Source: Cloacibacterium sp. TD35 (GTDB lineage Bacteria > Bacteroidota > Bacteroidia > Flavobacteriales > Weeksellaceae). From it: a stretch of DNA of 64,000 nucleotides. The stretch spans positions 1,866,001-1,930,000 of the forward strand of contig NZ_CP104850.1 in the NCBI RefSeq assembly GCF_028864635.1. Direction: 5' to 3'. The position numbers and the translations under genes are program-made. The notes beneath the pieces were generated by a model. The model ran no database searches, had not been told where the DNA came from, and saw only the letters and a program-made list of their open reading frames with translations. Shown one piece after another: positions 26,437 to 35,198 of this stretch (the first letter of the stretch is position 1; every line of letters starts with the position of its first letter).

Positions 26437-27294
26437 TTAGGATAACTTTTCACCACAAGTCTTACAATATCTTGCATCTTCATCATTTTCACTATTACCA
26501 CATCTGTCACAGAGTCTTGTTTTGGCCATTTTTCTTCTCATTTCAGAGGTTACAATTCCTGTAGGAACAGCAATGATGCTATAACCGCATAACATTAATA
26601 CCACTGATAAAAATTTACCAAATGGAGTTACCGGAGAAATATCACCATAACCAACTGTGGTAATGGTTACAACGGCCCAATAAATGGAAGTAGGAATATC
26701 CACAAATCCATTTTTACCGTTTTCTACCACAAACATGAGTGAACCAATAATGGTTACCAAAATCATAATGAAAAGAAGGAAAATATAAATTTTTCTAGAG
26801 CTGTTTTTTAGTGCTTGAACGATGTATTGACCATCATTCATATAGTCTAATAAGTTGAGCACTCTAAAAATCCTTAGCATTCTCAATAATCTAATAATAG
26901 AAAGAAATTTGGTGAAAGGGAAAAATAAACTTAAGAAAAATGGAAGTAGTGATAACAAATCTATCACCCCTAAAAAACTGAAAATATAATCTTTCTTATT
27001 TTTAATCACAGAAATTCTCAGAATGTATTCTATCGTAAATGTAATAGTAATTAGCCATTCTAGACTTACCAAAAGAGAATGATAATGCTCGTCTATAGTA
27101 TGAACACTCTCCATCATTACGATAAAAGTACTCAAGAATATCATCAGAAGAAGTAACAAGTCGAAAACCTTTCCTGATGGCGTATCAGAAAAATAGATAA
27201 TCCTGAAAATTTTCTTTTTCCAAGGTGTATCTTCTGCAATTAAATTATGTTCTCTTTTCTGCATTTTATATAAAATTAATTGTTTTTGTGCCAT
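26437..27294 (-). CDS. Voltage-gated potassium channel-like protein with C-terminal zinc ribbon
   Basis: 285 residues. Six transmembrane segments; the S4 voltage sensor is RLLRMLRIFRV (135-145) with evenly spaced arginines; the pore has the K+ selectivity filter TVGYGD (213-218). After S6 there is a small zinc ribbon with Cys262, Cys265, Cys277 and Cys280. The start was placed at the ATG 27294. A longer frame would begin with a TTG inside a TATTTTTG promoter box (27322-27329), which is unlikely. Functions in membrane potential or K+ balance; the role of the ribbon is unknown. Confidence 0.9.
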   Translation of the reverse strand: MAQKQLILYKMQKREHNLIAEDTPWKKKIFRIIYFSDTPSGKVFDLLLLLMIFLSTFIVMMESVHTIDEHYHSLLVSLEWLITITFTIEYILRISVIKNKKDYIFSFLGVIDLLSLLPFFLSLFFPFTKFLSIIRLLRMLRIFRVLNLLDYMNDGQYIVQALKNSSRKIYIFLLFIMILVTIIGSLMFVVENGKNGFVDIPTSIYWAVVTITTVGYGDISPVTPFGKFLSVVLMLCGYSIIAVPTGIVTSEMRRKMAKTRLCDRCGNSENDEDARYCKTCGEKLS

Positions 27295-27321
27295 TTTAAT
27301 CAAATGACAGCTTCCTCTTGT

Positions 27322-27329
27322 CAAAAATA
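27322..27329 (-). promoter_or_regulatory. Bacteroidota -7 promoter box (TATTTTTG, minus strand)
   Basis: TAnnTTTG match upstream of the channel gene. It leaves a leader of about 20 bases and decides the start choice, since the longer frame would start inside the box. Confidence 0.55.
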
Positions 27330-27375
27330 AGAGAAATATTTAGATTTCAAGAATATAAAAGCAAGAATGAAATTG

Positions 27376-27383
27376 TATTTTTG
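27376..27383 (+). promoter_or_regulatory. Bacteroidota -7 promoter box (TATTTTTG)
   Basis: TAnnTTTG match 33 bases before the Nif3 ATG and divergent from the channel gene promoter. Confidence 0.5.
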
Positions 27384-27416
27384 TAAAACTTAATTTTTAA
27401 GAATAATTATTTGAAA

Positions 27417-28514
27417 ATGATTTTAAAAGAATTTACTTCAGAATTAGATAAACTATTTTCGCTTAAACAAGCTGAAGATTTTGATAATGTAGGCTTACTG
27501 TGTGGCAATCCTAATCGTGAGGTTTCGGGAGTTTTGGTATGTCATGATGCATTAGAAAATGTAGTAGATGAAGCTATTGCGAAGAGTTGTAACGTGATTG
27601 TAACGTTTCACCCAATCATTTTTTCAGGATTAAAATCCATCACTGGCAAAAACTATGTAGAACGTTCGGTTCTAAAAGCCATCGAAAATAAAATCGCTAT
27701 TTATGCCATTCACACAGCTTTTGATAATGATTATTTCGGCGTGAATTATAGAATTTGCAATGAATTAGGTTTGAAAAATCAAAAAATTCTAATGCCAAAA
27801 TCAAATCATCTTTTGCAATTGGTGGTTTATGTTCCTTCAGAATATTCAGAGAAGGTGAAGAATGCTTTATTTGAAGCAGGAGCAGGAAATATTGGCTTTT
27901 ATGATGAATGCAGTTTTTCTGTAAAAGGAAATGGAACATTCAGACCTATTGAAGGTTCTAATCCTTTTTTGGGAACATATAATGTGAGAGAAAATGCTGA
28001 TGAAGAAATGATTTCTGTGATTTTTGAAAGTTTCAAAAAGAATCAGATTTTATCAGCGATGAAATCTGCACATCCTTATGAAGAAGTTGCGTATCAACTT
28101 TACGCTTTAGAGAATGATAATCAATATGTTGGCTTAGGACGATACGGCGAATTAGAACAAGAAATGGAAGAAAAAGATTTCTTGAAATTCGTAAAAGAAA
28201 AATTTAATTTAGAAGTGATTCGTCATTCTGAATTCCTGAATAAAAAAATCAAAAAAGTAGGCGTTTTAGGAGGAAGTGGAGCAAGTGGAATTTCGGCAGC
28301 AAAAGCTTCTGGATGTGATGCTTACTTAACAGGAGATGTAAAATACCATGATTTTTTCCAAAGCGAAAACCAAATGTTAATCTGTGATATAGGACATTTC
28401 GAATCAGAACAATTTGTTACTGAGCAATTAGTTGAGATTTTGTCGGAAAAATTTCCTACATTTGCATTCTCAAAATCCACAGAAAAAACTAACCCTGTAA
28501 ATTATTTCTATTAA
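27417..28514 (+). CDS. Nif3-like dinuclear metal center protein
   Basis: 365 residues. It has the long Nif3/YqfO form: an N-terminal metal-site half ('CHDALENVV', 'TFHPIIFSGLKSI'), an inserted PII-like middle domain ('LVVYVPSEYSEKVKNALFEAGAGNIGFYDECSF'), and a C-terminal half with 'LTGDVKYHDFF' and 'DIGHFESEQF'. The family forms hexamers and also acts as a GTP cyclohydrolase-like or unknown hydrolase; the cellular role is unsettled. ATG 27417 was chosen; a TTG six bases upstream is in frame. The next gene starts 3 bases after the stop. Confidence 0.9.
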   Translation: MILKEFTSELDKLFSLKQAEDFDNVGLLCGNPNREVSGVLVCHDALENVVDEAIAKSCNVIVTFHPIIFSGLKSITGKNYVERSVLKAIENKIAIYAIHTAFDNDYFGVNYRICNELGLKNQKILMPKSNHLLQLVVYVPSEYSEKVKNALFEAGAGNIGFYDECSFSVKGNGTFRPIEGSNPFLGTYNVRENADEEMISVIFESFKKNQILSAMKSAHPYEEVAYQLYALENDNQYVGLGRYGELEQEMEEKDFLKFVKEKFNLEVIRHSEFLNKKIKKVGVLGGSGASGISAAKASGCDAYLTGDVKYHDFFQSENQMLICDIGHFESEQFVTEQLVEILSEKFPTFAFSKSTEKTNPVNYFY

Positions 28515-28517
28515 GAT

Positions 28518-29297
28518 ATGGCAAAAAAAACTGTAGAAATTCCAGTAGAAGAAAAATTAAGAGCTCTTTATGATTTACAAATCATAGACTCTAGATTAGA
28601 CGAAATCCGCAATACAAGAGGTGAATTACCAATTGAGGTAGAAGATTTAGAAATCGAAATCGAAGGTCTTAACAAGAGAGCACAAAAATTCGAAAACGAA
28701 ATTAAAGACTTAAATGATGACATTAATAACAAAAAAGAAGTTATTAATCATTCTAAATCTTTGATGGAAAAATATAAATCTCAACAAGACAACGTAAGAA
28801 ATAATAAAGAATTCGAAGCGCTTGCTAAAGAAATAGAATTTCAGGATTTAGAAGTTCAGTTGGCTGAAAAGAAAATCAAAGAATTTACTGCAAAAATTGC
28901 TCACAAAAATGAACTTTTAGATGAGTTGAAAGGTAAAATTGCAGAGCTAGACAGTCACTTAAACTTTAAGAAAAACGAACTAGATACCTTAATCGCAGAA
29001 ACGCAAAAAGAAGAAGATTATCTTATCGAAAAATCTAAAGAATTTGCGGAAAAAATAGATGAAAGATTACTAGCTTCTTATAACAGAATCAGAAATAATT
29101 CTGGAAACGGATTAGCTGTAGTAGGTCTAGAAAGAGGTGCGCCAAAAGGTTCATTCTTTACTATTCCGCCACAGAAACAAATGGAAATCGCTCAACGTAA
29201 GAAAATTATCATCGATGAGCATTCTGGTAAAATCTTGGTAGACGATGAGTTGGTAATGGAAGAGAACGAAAAAATGGCTTCTATCATTAAATTCTAA
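28518..29297 (+). CDS. Coiled-coil protein with a degenerate C-terminal zinc ribbon
   Basis: 259 residues. A long coiled coil (about 45-185) is followed by a domain that aligns with the C4-type zinc ribbon of the family, recognisable from 'RGAPKGSFFTIPPQKQMEIAQRKKI' and 'DEHSGKIL'. The four Cys expected there are all replaced (Pro209, Ser212, Asp233, Ser236 by my alignment), so it cannot bind zinc in the usual way. The hydrophobic core looks intact. It is probably co-transcribed with Nif3, a pairing common in Bacteroidota. Function unknown. Confidence 0.82.
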   Translation: MAKKTVEIPVEEKLRALYDLQIIDSRLDEIRNTRGELPIEVEDLEIEIEGLNKRAQKFENEIKDLNDDINNKKEVINHSKSLMEKYKSQQDNVRNNKEFEALAKEIEFQDLEVQLAEKKIKEFTAKIAHKNELLDELKGKIAELDSHLNFKKNELDTLIAETQKEEDYLIEKSKEFAEKIDERLLASYNRIRNNSGNGLAVVGLERGAPKGSFFTIPPQKQMEIAQRKKIIIDEHSGKILVDDELVMEENEKMASIIKF

Positions 29298-29316
29298 AAA
29301 TGTTAAATCAATATAA

Positions 29317-29345
29317 ATTCCGTTCTTTTTGAACGGAATTTTTTA
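29317..29345 (+). terminator. Rho-independent terminator
   Basis: Perfect stem AATTCCGTTC / GAACGGAATT with a T-rich loop and a T tract. Confidence 0.9.
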
Positions 29346-29351
29346 TTTTTG
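29344..29351 (+). promoter_or_regulatory. Bacteroidota -7 promoter box (TATTTTTG)
   Basis: TAnnTTTG match overlapping the T tract of the previous terminator and 15 bases before the next gene. Confidence 0.5.
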
Positions 29352-29365
29352 CATAAAACAATGAT

Positions 29366-29845
29366 ATGAAAGAATTTGTGAATGCCAAAATGGATAAATG
29401 GACGTTATTTTACACCATTTTATACATTTTCTTCTCTATCGGAATGGTGATTTTCATGTTCGAGACTGAAGAGTCCAAATTTCCATTAATTTTGGTGGGC
29501 AGCATTCTTTCAGGAGCTTTTATTTTTACTTATTTCATGATTCCCAAAATAAGTTTGAGTGAAAACGCAATCCATGTAAAAAATTCTTTTGTTAACTTTA
29601 AAATTTCAATTCAAGACATTTCTCAAATTGAAAAAGTAGAAAAACTAGGCTTAAACATCAGAACATTTGGAGCAGGAGGCGTTTTTGGTTATTTTGGTTA
29701 TTTTAATGGAAATTATGTTTGGTACGTAACCAATATTTATAAAAAAGTAAAAATTACCATGAAATCTGGGAAAATCTATATGTTTTCACCAGAAAATACA
29801 GAAGATTTTATTCAACAAATCACAAACCTAAAATCTAAAATTTAA
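29366..29845 (+). CDS. Two-TM protein with bacterial PH-like domain
   Basis: 159 residues. Two transmembrane helices (about 12-30 and 36-56) are followed by a beta-rich domain ('ISLSENAIHVKNSFVNFKISIQDISQIEKVEK...', 'VKITMKSGKIYMFSPEN') that resembles bacterial PH-domain families. No catalytic motif. Directly upstream of kdsA (7 bases), so the two are likely co-transcribed. Function unknown. Confidence 0.7.
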   Translation: MKEFVNAKMDKWTLFYTILYIFFSIGMVIFMFETEESKFPLILVGSILSGAFIFTYFMIPKISLSENAIHVKNSFVNFKISIQDISQIEKVEKLGLNIRTFGAGGVFGYFGYFNGNYVWYVTNIYKKVKITMKSGKIYMFSPENTEDFIQQITNLKSKI

Positions 29846-29852
29846 AGTTATA

Positions 29853-30665
29853 ATGATACAATTACTTGATAAAATTCATCACAAAGATTCTAAAAATTTC
29901 TTCTTAATTGCTGGTCCTTGTGCTATTGAAGGTGAAGAAATGGCATTTGAAATTGCCGAAAAAATTGTAAAACTTTCAGATAAATATAAAATTCCTTACA
30001 TTTTCAAAGGGAGTTTTAAAAAAGCAAATAGAAGTAGAGTAGACAGTTTCACAGGAATTGGCGATGAAAAAGCTTTAGAAATCATCAAAAAAGTAGGAGA
30101 ACATTTTAACATTCCTACCACTACAGATATTCACGAAAACGCTCATGCAGAACTCGCAGCTTCTTATGGAGTAGATGTTTTGCAAATTCCTGCGTTTTTG
30201 GTTCGTCAGACGGATTTGGTAGTTGCTGCTGCAAAAACGGGAAAAGCAGTGACTTTGAAAAAAGGTCAATTTCTTTCGCCAGAGTCTATGAAATTTGCGG
30301 TACAAAAAGTTTTAGATTCAGGAAATGATAAAGTGGCGATAATCGAGAGAGGAAATTCTTTCGGATATACAGATTTGGTGGTAGATTTCAGAGGAATTCC
30401 TACCATGCAAAATTATGCGCCAGTGATTCTAGATGTTACGCACTCTCTTCAACAACCGAATCAAAATTCTGGAGTAACAGGAGGAAGGCCAGAATTGATA
30501 GAAACAATTGCTAAAGCTGGAATTGCAGTAGGAACTGACGGAATTTTTATAGAAACGCATCCAGATCCTTCTTGTGCAAAATCAGACGGAGCGAATATGC
30601 TGAAACTAGATTTACTCGATGATTTATTAGGAAAGCTAACCCGAGTAAGAGAAGCTATTTTATAA
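29853..30665 (+). CDS. kdsA: 3-deoxy-8-phosphooctulonate synthase
   Basis: 270 residues. Condenses PEP with arabinose 5-phosphate to Kdo-8-phosphate for the lipopolysaccharide inner core. Visible motifs: 'FLIAGPCAIEGEEMA', 'FKGSFKKANRSR', 'IIERGNSFGYTDLVVDFRGIPTMQ' and 'GVTGGRPELI', the last part of the active-site TIM barrel. The isomerase that makes its substrate is also in the window (kdsD, 36150-37109). Confidence 0.95.
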   Translation: MIQLLDKIHHKDSKNFFLIAGPCAIEGEEMAFEIAEKIVKLSDKYKIPYIFKGSFKKANRSRVDSFTGIGDEKALEIIKKVGEHFNIPTTTDIHENAHAELAASYGVDVLQIPAFLVRQTDLVVAAAKTGKAVTLKKGQFLSPESMKFAVQKVLDSGNDKVAIIERGNSFGYTDLVVDFRGIPTMQNYAPVILDVTHSLQQPNQNSGVTGGRPELIETIAKAGIAVGTDGIFIETHPDPSCAKSDGANMLKLDLLDDLLGKLTRVREAIL

Positions 30666-30669
30666 TATA

Positions 30670-30696
30670 AACCAAGCATTTTTGCTTGGTTTTTTC
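30670..30696 (+). terminator. Rho-independent terminator after kdsA
   Basis: Stem AACCAAGC / GCTTGGTT with an A/T loop and a T run. Confidence 0.9.
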
Positions 30697-30782
30697 TTTG
30701 CAAAAAGATATAACTTACCATTGAAATAAATCTTTATCAATTTGATTAAATTTTATAAATTTATCCTTTAAAATATAACCTT

Positions 30783-33188
30783 TTGAAAAAGCTCATATTA
30801 TTCTTAGTTCTCACATTTCCAATCTTGATTTTTTCACAAATCAATTTGAAAATTTTAGATGAAAATGGAACTCCTGTTTCTGATGTTAAAGTCACTTATA
30901 ACAATCAAAACTATACCACCAATGCACAAGGTTTTGTTAAAATTCCTGTAACTGAAACAGAACAAGTATTGACGGCCGAAAAGGAATCTTATGTTTCTTT
31001 TACCAAAAAAATTAACCCTAAATTAAGATACCAAAACTTAAATGTTTTGATGGTTCTTTCTATAAAAACTAAAGATATTCAAGAAATTACCTTTCGTGGA
31101 AGAGGAAAACCAAAGAATACAGATCTTACTTCTCTAGAAATTTCTGCAAAACAGGCACAGGTCGTTGCATCACTTTCAGGAGGTGTAGAAGGTTTGATTA
31201 AGTCTTTACCTTCGGTAAATTCTAATGCCGAACTATCATCACAGTACATGGTGAGAGGTGGTAATTATGATGAGAATTTAATTTACATTAATGATATTGA
31301 GATTTACAGACCATTTTTAGTTAGAAATTCTTTACAGGAAGGAATGAGTATCATCAATCCAGATATGGTTTCTATGATTAACTTTTCTGCAGGTGGTTTC
31401 GAAGCGAAATATGGTGATAAAATGAGTTCTGCGCTTAATATTTATTACAGACAACCTTCAAAAACGGAAATCTCTGGTGAAGCAAGTCTTATTGGCGGAA
31501 GATTATCATTAGGTTTAGCTTCTAAAAATAAGAAATTATCAGCTTTATTCTCAGGAAGATATAGAAACACCAATTTGGTTCTGAATACTTTAAATGAAGA
31601 TACAGATTTTAATCCTCAATATTTTGATTTTCAATCGTATATAAATTATTACATCAATGATAAATGGTCAGTATCATTTTTAGGATACTGGTCAAAAAAT
31701 GACTATGAAATGATTCCAAATTACAAAGAAGTAGATTTTGGAACCGTACAACAGCCTATAAAATTATTGGTGGGCTATGAAGGAAAAGAAGATGATTCTT
31801 ATAAAAATATGATGGGAACTGCTTCTATTACTTATAAACCAAGCAAAAAATTAAGTGTTACACTAGATAATTTTGCCTATCAAAATAGAGAAAGAGAATA
31901 TTATACCATTGCTTCGGGTTATTTATTGCAAACCTTTAATCCTGTGACTGGAGACCCAAATTCTAGTTATGATGCGGGCGGACAAATAGATCATGCAAGA
32001 AACGATTTATTGGCAAGAACTTATGGAAGTCAATTGAGAGTTAAATTTTCACCTGATGCCAATACAGATATAGAAGTAGGTGCAAAAATGGAAAAAGAAA
32101 TGCTTAAAGATCTTACGAATGAATGGCAATTGGTAGATTCTTTAGGTTACAGCACACCAAGAACTTATTTGAATCCTGGAGTTTTAGACGCTTCTGATTT
32201 AAAATTGAAATACAATATTTCTGGAAATAATGAAATCAATCCTACGAGAATTTCTGGTTATGCACAGTTTTCTAAAAAGTTGTATTGGGGAGAAAACAGA
32301 GTGTTCATTAACGGTGGGGTAAGAGCGCAACAATGGAGTTTCAATAAAGAAACTTTAATTTCGCCAAGAGCACAGTTCGCAATAAAACCAGATTGGGATG
32401 CAGATATGCTTTTCAGAATTTCGGGAGGAGTTTATTATCAAGCGCCTTATTACAAAGAAATCAAAGATTTAGACGGAACATTTAACGAAAATATTAAAGC
32501 TCAAAAATCAATTCAACTTATTTTAGCGAATGATTATGAGTTCAAAATGGTTGAGCGACCATTTAAGCTGACCACAGAATTATATTACAAAAAAATGAAT
32601 GACTTAATTCCGTATTATATTGATAATGTTAGGATTAGATATTCAGGAAAAAATAATTCTGAAGGTTATGCTTATGGAATAGATACTAGATTATTTGGAG
32701 AATTTGTTCCAGGTGTAGATTCTTGGATTTCTGTAAGTTATGCCAGAGCAAAAGAAAATATTGATGGAAGAGGCTACATTGCAAGACCAACTGACCAAAG
32801 ATTTAGATTTTCTATGTTTTATCAGGATTACATGCCGAAATTCCCTAGCATGAAAGTAAATCTTACTTTATTATTTGCAAGTGGTTTACCAAATGGAGCT
32901 TCGTTATTTGCAGACCCTTATGAATACACCAAAACTTTACCTTCTTATAAACGTGTTGACATTGGTTTAGAAAAAGTTTTTATCGACCAAAAAGACAATA
33001 AAGCAACGGGTGATTTCTGGAGAAAATGCAAAGAATTATCATTAGGCGTGCAAATATTCAATGCTTTTAATATAAACAATACTATTGCTAACCAATGGAT
33101 TACCGACGTTAATTCAAGTTATATTTATCCAGTTCCTGTAAGATTAACCGGTAGATTTTTTAATGTAAAATTGAATTTTAAATTTTAG
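30783..33188 (+). CDS. TonB-dependent outer-membrane receptor
   Basis: 801 residues, start TTG. Signal peptide (1-18, cut near 'IFSQ'), then a carboxypeptidase-regulatory-like domain (20-100), a plug domain ('GVEGLIKSLPSVNSNAELSSQYMVRGGNYDENLIYINDIEIYRPF', about 135-180) and a large beta barrel ending in Phe ('FNVKLNFKF'). It imports a large substrate using TonB energy; no neighbouring substrate-binding or SusD gene is present, so the ligand is unknown. A small barrel protein gene follows. Confidence 0.92.
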   Translation: MKKLILFLVLTFPILIFSQINLKILDENGTPVSDVKVTYNNQNYTTNAQGFVKIPVTETEQVLTAEKESYVSFTKKINPKLRYQNLNVLMVLSIKTKDIQEITFRGRGKPKNTDLTSLEISAKQAQVVASLSGGVEGLIKSLPSVNSNAELSSQYMVRGGNYDENLIYINDIEIYRPFLVRNSLQEGMSIINPDMVSMINFSAGGFEAKYGDKMSSALNIYYRQPSKTEISGEASLIGGRLSLGLASKNKKLSALFSGRYRNTNLVLNTLNEDTDFNPQYFDFQSYINYYINDKWSVSFLGYWSKNDYEMIPNYKEVDFGTVQQPIKLLVGYEGKEDDSYKNMMGTASITYKPSKKLSVTLDNFAYQNREREYYTIASGYLLQTFNPVTGDPNSSYDAGGQIDHARNDLLARTYGSQLRVKFSPDANTDIEVGAKMEKEMLKDLTNEWQLVDSLGYSTPRTYLNPGVLDASDLKLKYNISGNNEINPTRISGYAQFSKKLYWGENRVFINGGVRAQQWSFNKETLISPRAQFAIKPDWDADMLFRISGGVYYQAPYYKEIKDLDGTFNENIKAQKSIQLILANDYEFKMVERPFKLTTELYYKKMNDLIPYYIDNVRIRYSGKNNSEGYAYGIDTRLFGEFVPGVDSWISVSYARAKENIDGRGYIARPTDQRFRFSMFYQDYMPKFPSMKVNLTLLFASGLPNGASLFADPYEYTKTLPSYKRVDIGLEKVFIDQKDNKATGDFWRKCKELSLGVQIFNAFNINNTIANQWITDVNSSYIYPVPVRLTGRFFNVKLNFKF

Positions 33189-33249
33189 TAATCTATTTTT
33201 GAGTTAACTTTATTTAAAGAAAATATTGCTAAATTTTTAAAAATATTAC

Positions 33250-33257
33250 TACTTTTG
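33250..33257 (+). promoter_or_regulatory. Bacteroidota -7 promoter box (TACTTTTG)
   Basis: TAnnTTTG match 19 bases before the next ATG. Confidence 0.5.
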
Positions 33258-33276
33258 AATTCGAAATAATAAATAA

Positions 33277-33777
33277 ATGAAAAGAATAATCAAAGCTTTA
33301 AGTCTTTTATCCTTTATTTTCTTTGGAACTCAGGAAATCAAAGCACAGTTGTATGATGTAGCAGTTGGCGGACAGGTAGATACAGGTGTAGGAGAGTCTT
33401 TGGTAGGTGTTTCTATAAAATATCAACCATTTCAGTTTGTAGGGATAGAATTTTCTGGAAATTATGGTGGTGGCTTTACAGCATTACAAGTTATTCCACA
33501 GTTTATTTATACAGTAAGTGAACAAACGGATGGTCTTGCTGTTTATGTAGGCGCTGGACCTTCATACATTACGGGTGGGCATCCTGAGAAAGTGAAGGCC
33601 TTCAATATTGTAGGAGTTGCAGGAGCAGAATTTGAATTGGTAGATTATCCTATAAGTTTCTTTGCAGATTGGAGACCTAGATTATACCAAGAAGACCCAG
33701 GTTTTTACAATACCATGCAAATAGAAAAAGGTTTCGAACCAGGTAGATTTAGTTTTGGGTTAAGATATACTTTCTAA
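33277..33777 (+). CDS. Small outer-membrane beta-barrel-like protein
   Basis: 166 residues. Signal peptide ending at 'IKAQ' (about residue 23). The mature part has alternating beta-strand patterns with Gly/aromatic residues ('VGIEFSGNYGGGFTALQVIPQFIYTV', 'LAVYVGAGPSYITGG') and ends in 'FSFGLRYTF', with the C-terminal Phe typical of barrels. Probably an 8-stranded OmpW/OmpX-like barrel; the function is unknown. Confidence 0.72.
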   Translation: MKRIIKALSLLSFIFFGTQEIKAQLYDVAVGGQVDTGVGESLVGVSIKYQPFQFVGIEFSGNYGGGFTALQVIPQFIYTVSEQTDGLAVYVGAGPSYITGGHPEKVKAFNIVGVAGAEFELVDYPISFFADWRPRLYQEDPGFYNTMQIEKGFEPGRFSFGLRYTF

Positions 33778-33793
33778 CAATTTTATAAAAAAT

Positions 33794-33826
33794 AAAAGTC
33801 TTGAAAAATTCTTCAAGACTTTTTTA
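33794..33826. terminator. Bidirectional terminator between convergent genes
   Basis: Stem AAAAGTCTTGAA / TTCAAGACTTTT followed by T5, between the barrel gene and the minus-strand MATE gene. Confidence 0.88.
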
Positions 33827-33829
33827 TTT

Positions 33830-35182
33830 TTAGTTAGATTGAGCTTTAATTCTTTTCTCCGAAAGATTTCTAAATCTTATCACCAAAAGCACTGCAGAAA
33901 TGGTAAGTCCTATTCCTAGAGCAATCCACATTCCGAAAGCACCCATCTTCATAGAAACCGTCAGATAATAACCTAATGGAATAGTGATGACCCAATAAGC
34001 AATAAAGGTAAGAATAGAAGGGATTTTCACATCTTGTATTCCTCTGAGACAACCTAATGCGGTTACTTGTACACCGTCTGATAATTGAAATAATGCCGCT
34101 ATAATCATCAATTGAGACGCCAATTCTACAACAGCAATGTCTTCTTTTTTGGTGAAAAATGTAGGTAAAACATCTTTTCCAAGAATAAAAACCAATCCGC
34201 ACATCAGCATAAAGATAAAAGCGATTTTCAGATTGTTAAAACCTACTTTTTCTAAGTTTACAAAATCTTTTTCGCCTAATTTTCTTCCAATCATTACCGT
34301 AGAAGCTACACTGAATCCTACACAAAGATTAAAAGTGAAACTCGCCATAGATAGCGCAATTTGATGTGCAGCAATATCTTTTGCAGAAATCAATCCACAG
34401 ATAAAAGCAGCACCAGCAAAAGCCGTTACCTCAAAAAACAGTTGCAATGCAGTAGGAAAGCCCAATCTGATTAATTTTTCGAACATTTCCTTGCTGAAAT
34501 TCTTTATTTTTAATGAAAAATCTTTGATATATCTTCTCGTTTTTTCTTCTTTTATCAATACATAATACAAGAAAACCATCATAGCAACTCTTGCAATAAA
34601 AGTGGCCCAAGCTGAGCCTGCAACTCCCATTTTAAAATGTTCTATAAAAACATAATTGAGAATAACATTGATAATATTTGCGAAAATAGTGGCTTTGGTT
34701 ACCCCAATCGTAAAAGAAAGCCCTTCTGAAACTTCTCTCATCGTTTGAAAGATCATAAATGGAATGATACTCAAGGTTACGATGGAAAGAAAGGTAATCA
34801 TATCTGGTAAAATTTCTTTTGGCTGATTCAAATAAGGAAGAAAAGGAATGATTCCAAATATCAAAAGCATTAAAACAAAAGCTAAAATAATGTTCACCAC
34901 AAACCCGTGTCGGAAAATACTGTTAATTCTGTTGTGATTATGTTGCGAATGCGCTTCAGAAACTAATGGCGGAATCGCAAGTGAAAATCCTAATCCAAAG
35001 ATGAAAATAGAGAAAAACATAGCATTTCCAAGAGAAACTGCAGCCAATGCTTTTGCACCAAGAAGTTTCCCTACAATAATGTTATCAAACAAGTTCACAG
35101 AAACTTGCCCTACTTGTGTAAGCATTACTGGGAGCGCAAGTTTTAAGGTTTCTTGCGTAAACTGTTTATTGAGAAATTTCAT
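33830..35182 (-). CDS. MATE family efflux transporter
   Basis: 450 residues with twelve predicted transmembrane segments in two halves. Start 'LKLALPVMLTQVGQVSVNLFDNIIVGKLLGAKALAAVSLGNAMFFSIFIFGLGFSLA' is the classical MATE N-terminal half, and the second half begins near 'LIRLGFPTALQLFFEVTAFAGAAFICG'. Cation-coupled export of drugs or metabolites; specificity unknown. tatC lies 16 bases upstream on the same strand, so co-transcription is possible. Confidence 0.92.
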   Translation of the reverse strand: MKFLNKQFTQETLKLALPVMLTQVGQVSVNLFDNIIVGKLLGAKALAAVSLGNAMFFSIFIFGLGFSLAIPPLVSEAHSQHNHNRINSIFRHGFVVNIILAFVLMLLIFGIIPFLPYLNQPKEILPDMITFLSIVTLSIIPFMIFQTMREVSEGLSFTIGVTKATIFANIINVILNYVFIEHFKMGVAGSAWATFIARVAMMVFLYYVLIKEEKTRRYIKDFSLKIKNFSKEMFEKLIRLGFPTALQLFFEVTAFAGAAFICGLISAKDIAAHQIALSMASFTFNLCVGFSVASTVMIGRKLGEKDFVNLEKVGFNNLKIAFIFMLMCGLVFILGKDVLPTFFTKKEDIAVVELASQLMIIAALFQLSDGVQVTALGCLRGIQDVKIPSILTFIAYWVITIPLGYYLTVSMKMGAFGMWIALGIGLTISAVLLVIRFRNLSEKRIKAQSN

Positions 35183-35198
35183 TTGTTAATTTTAATGG

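Noticed and set aside
27295-27324. N-terminal extension of the K+ channel from TTG 27324
   Set aside because: The TTG lies inside a TATTTTTG promoter box; the ATG at 27294 gives a normal leader and N-terminus.
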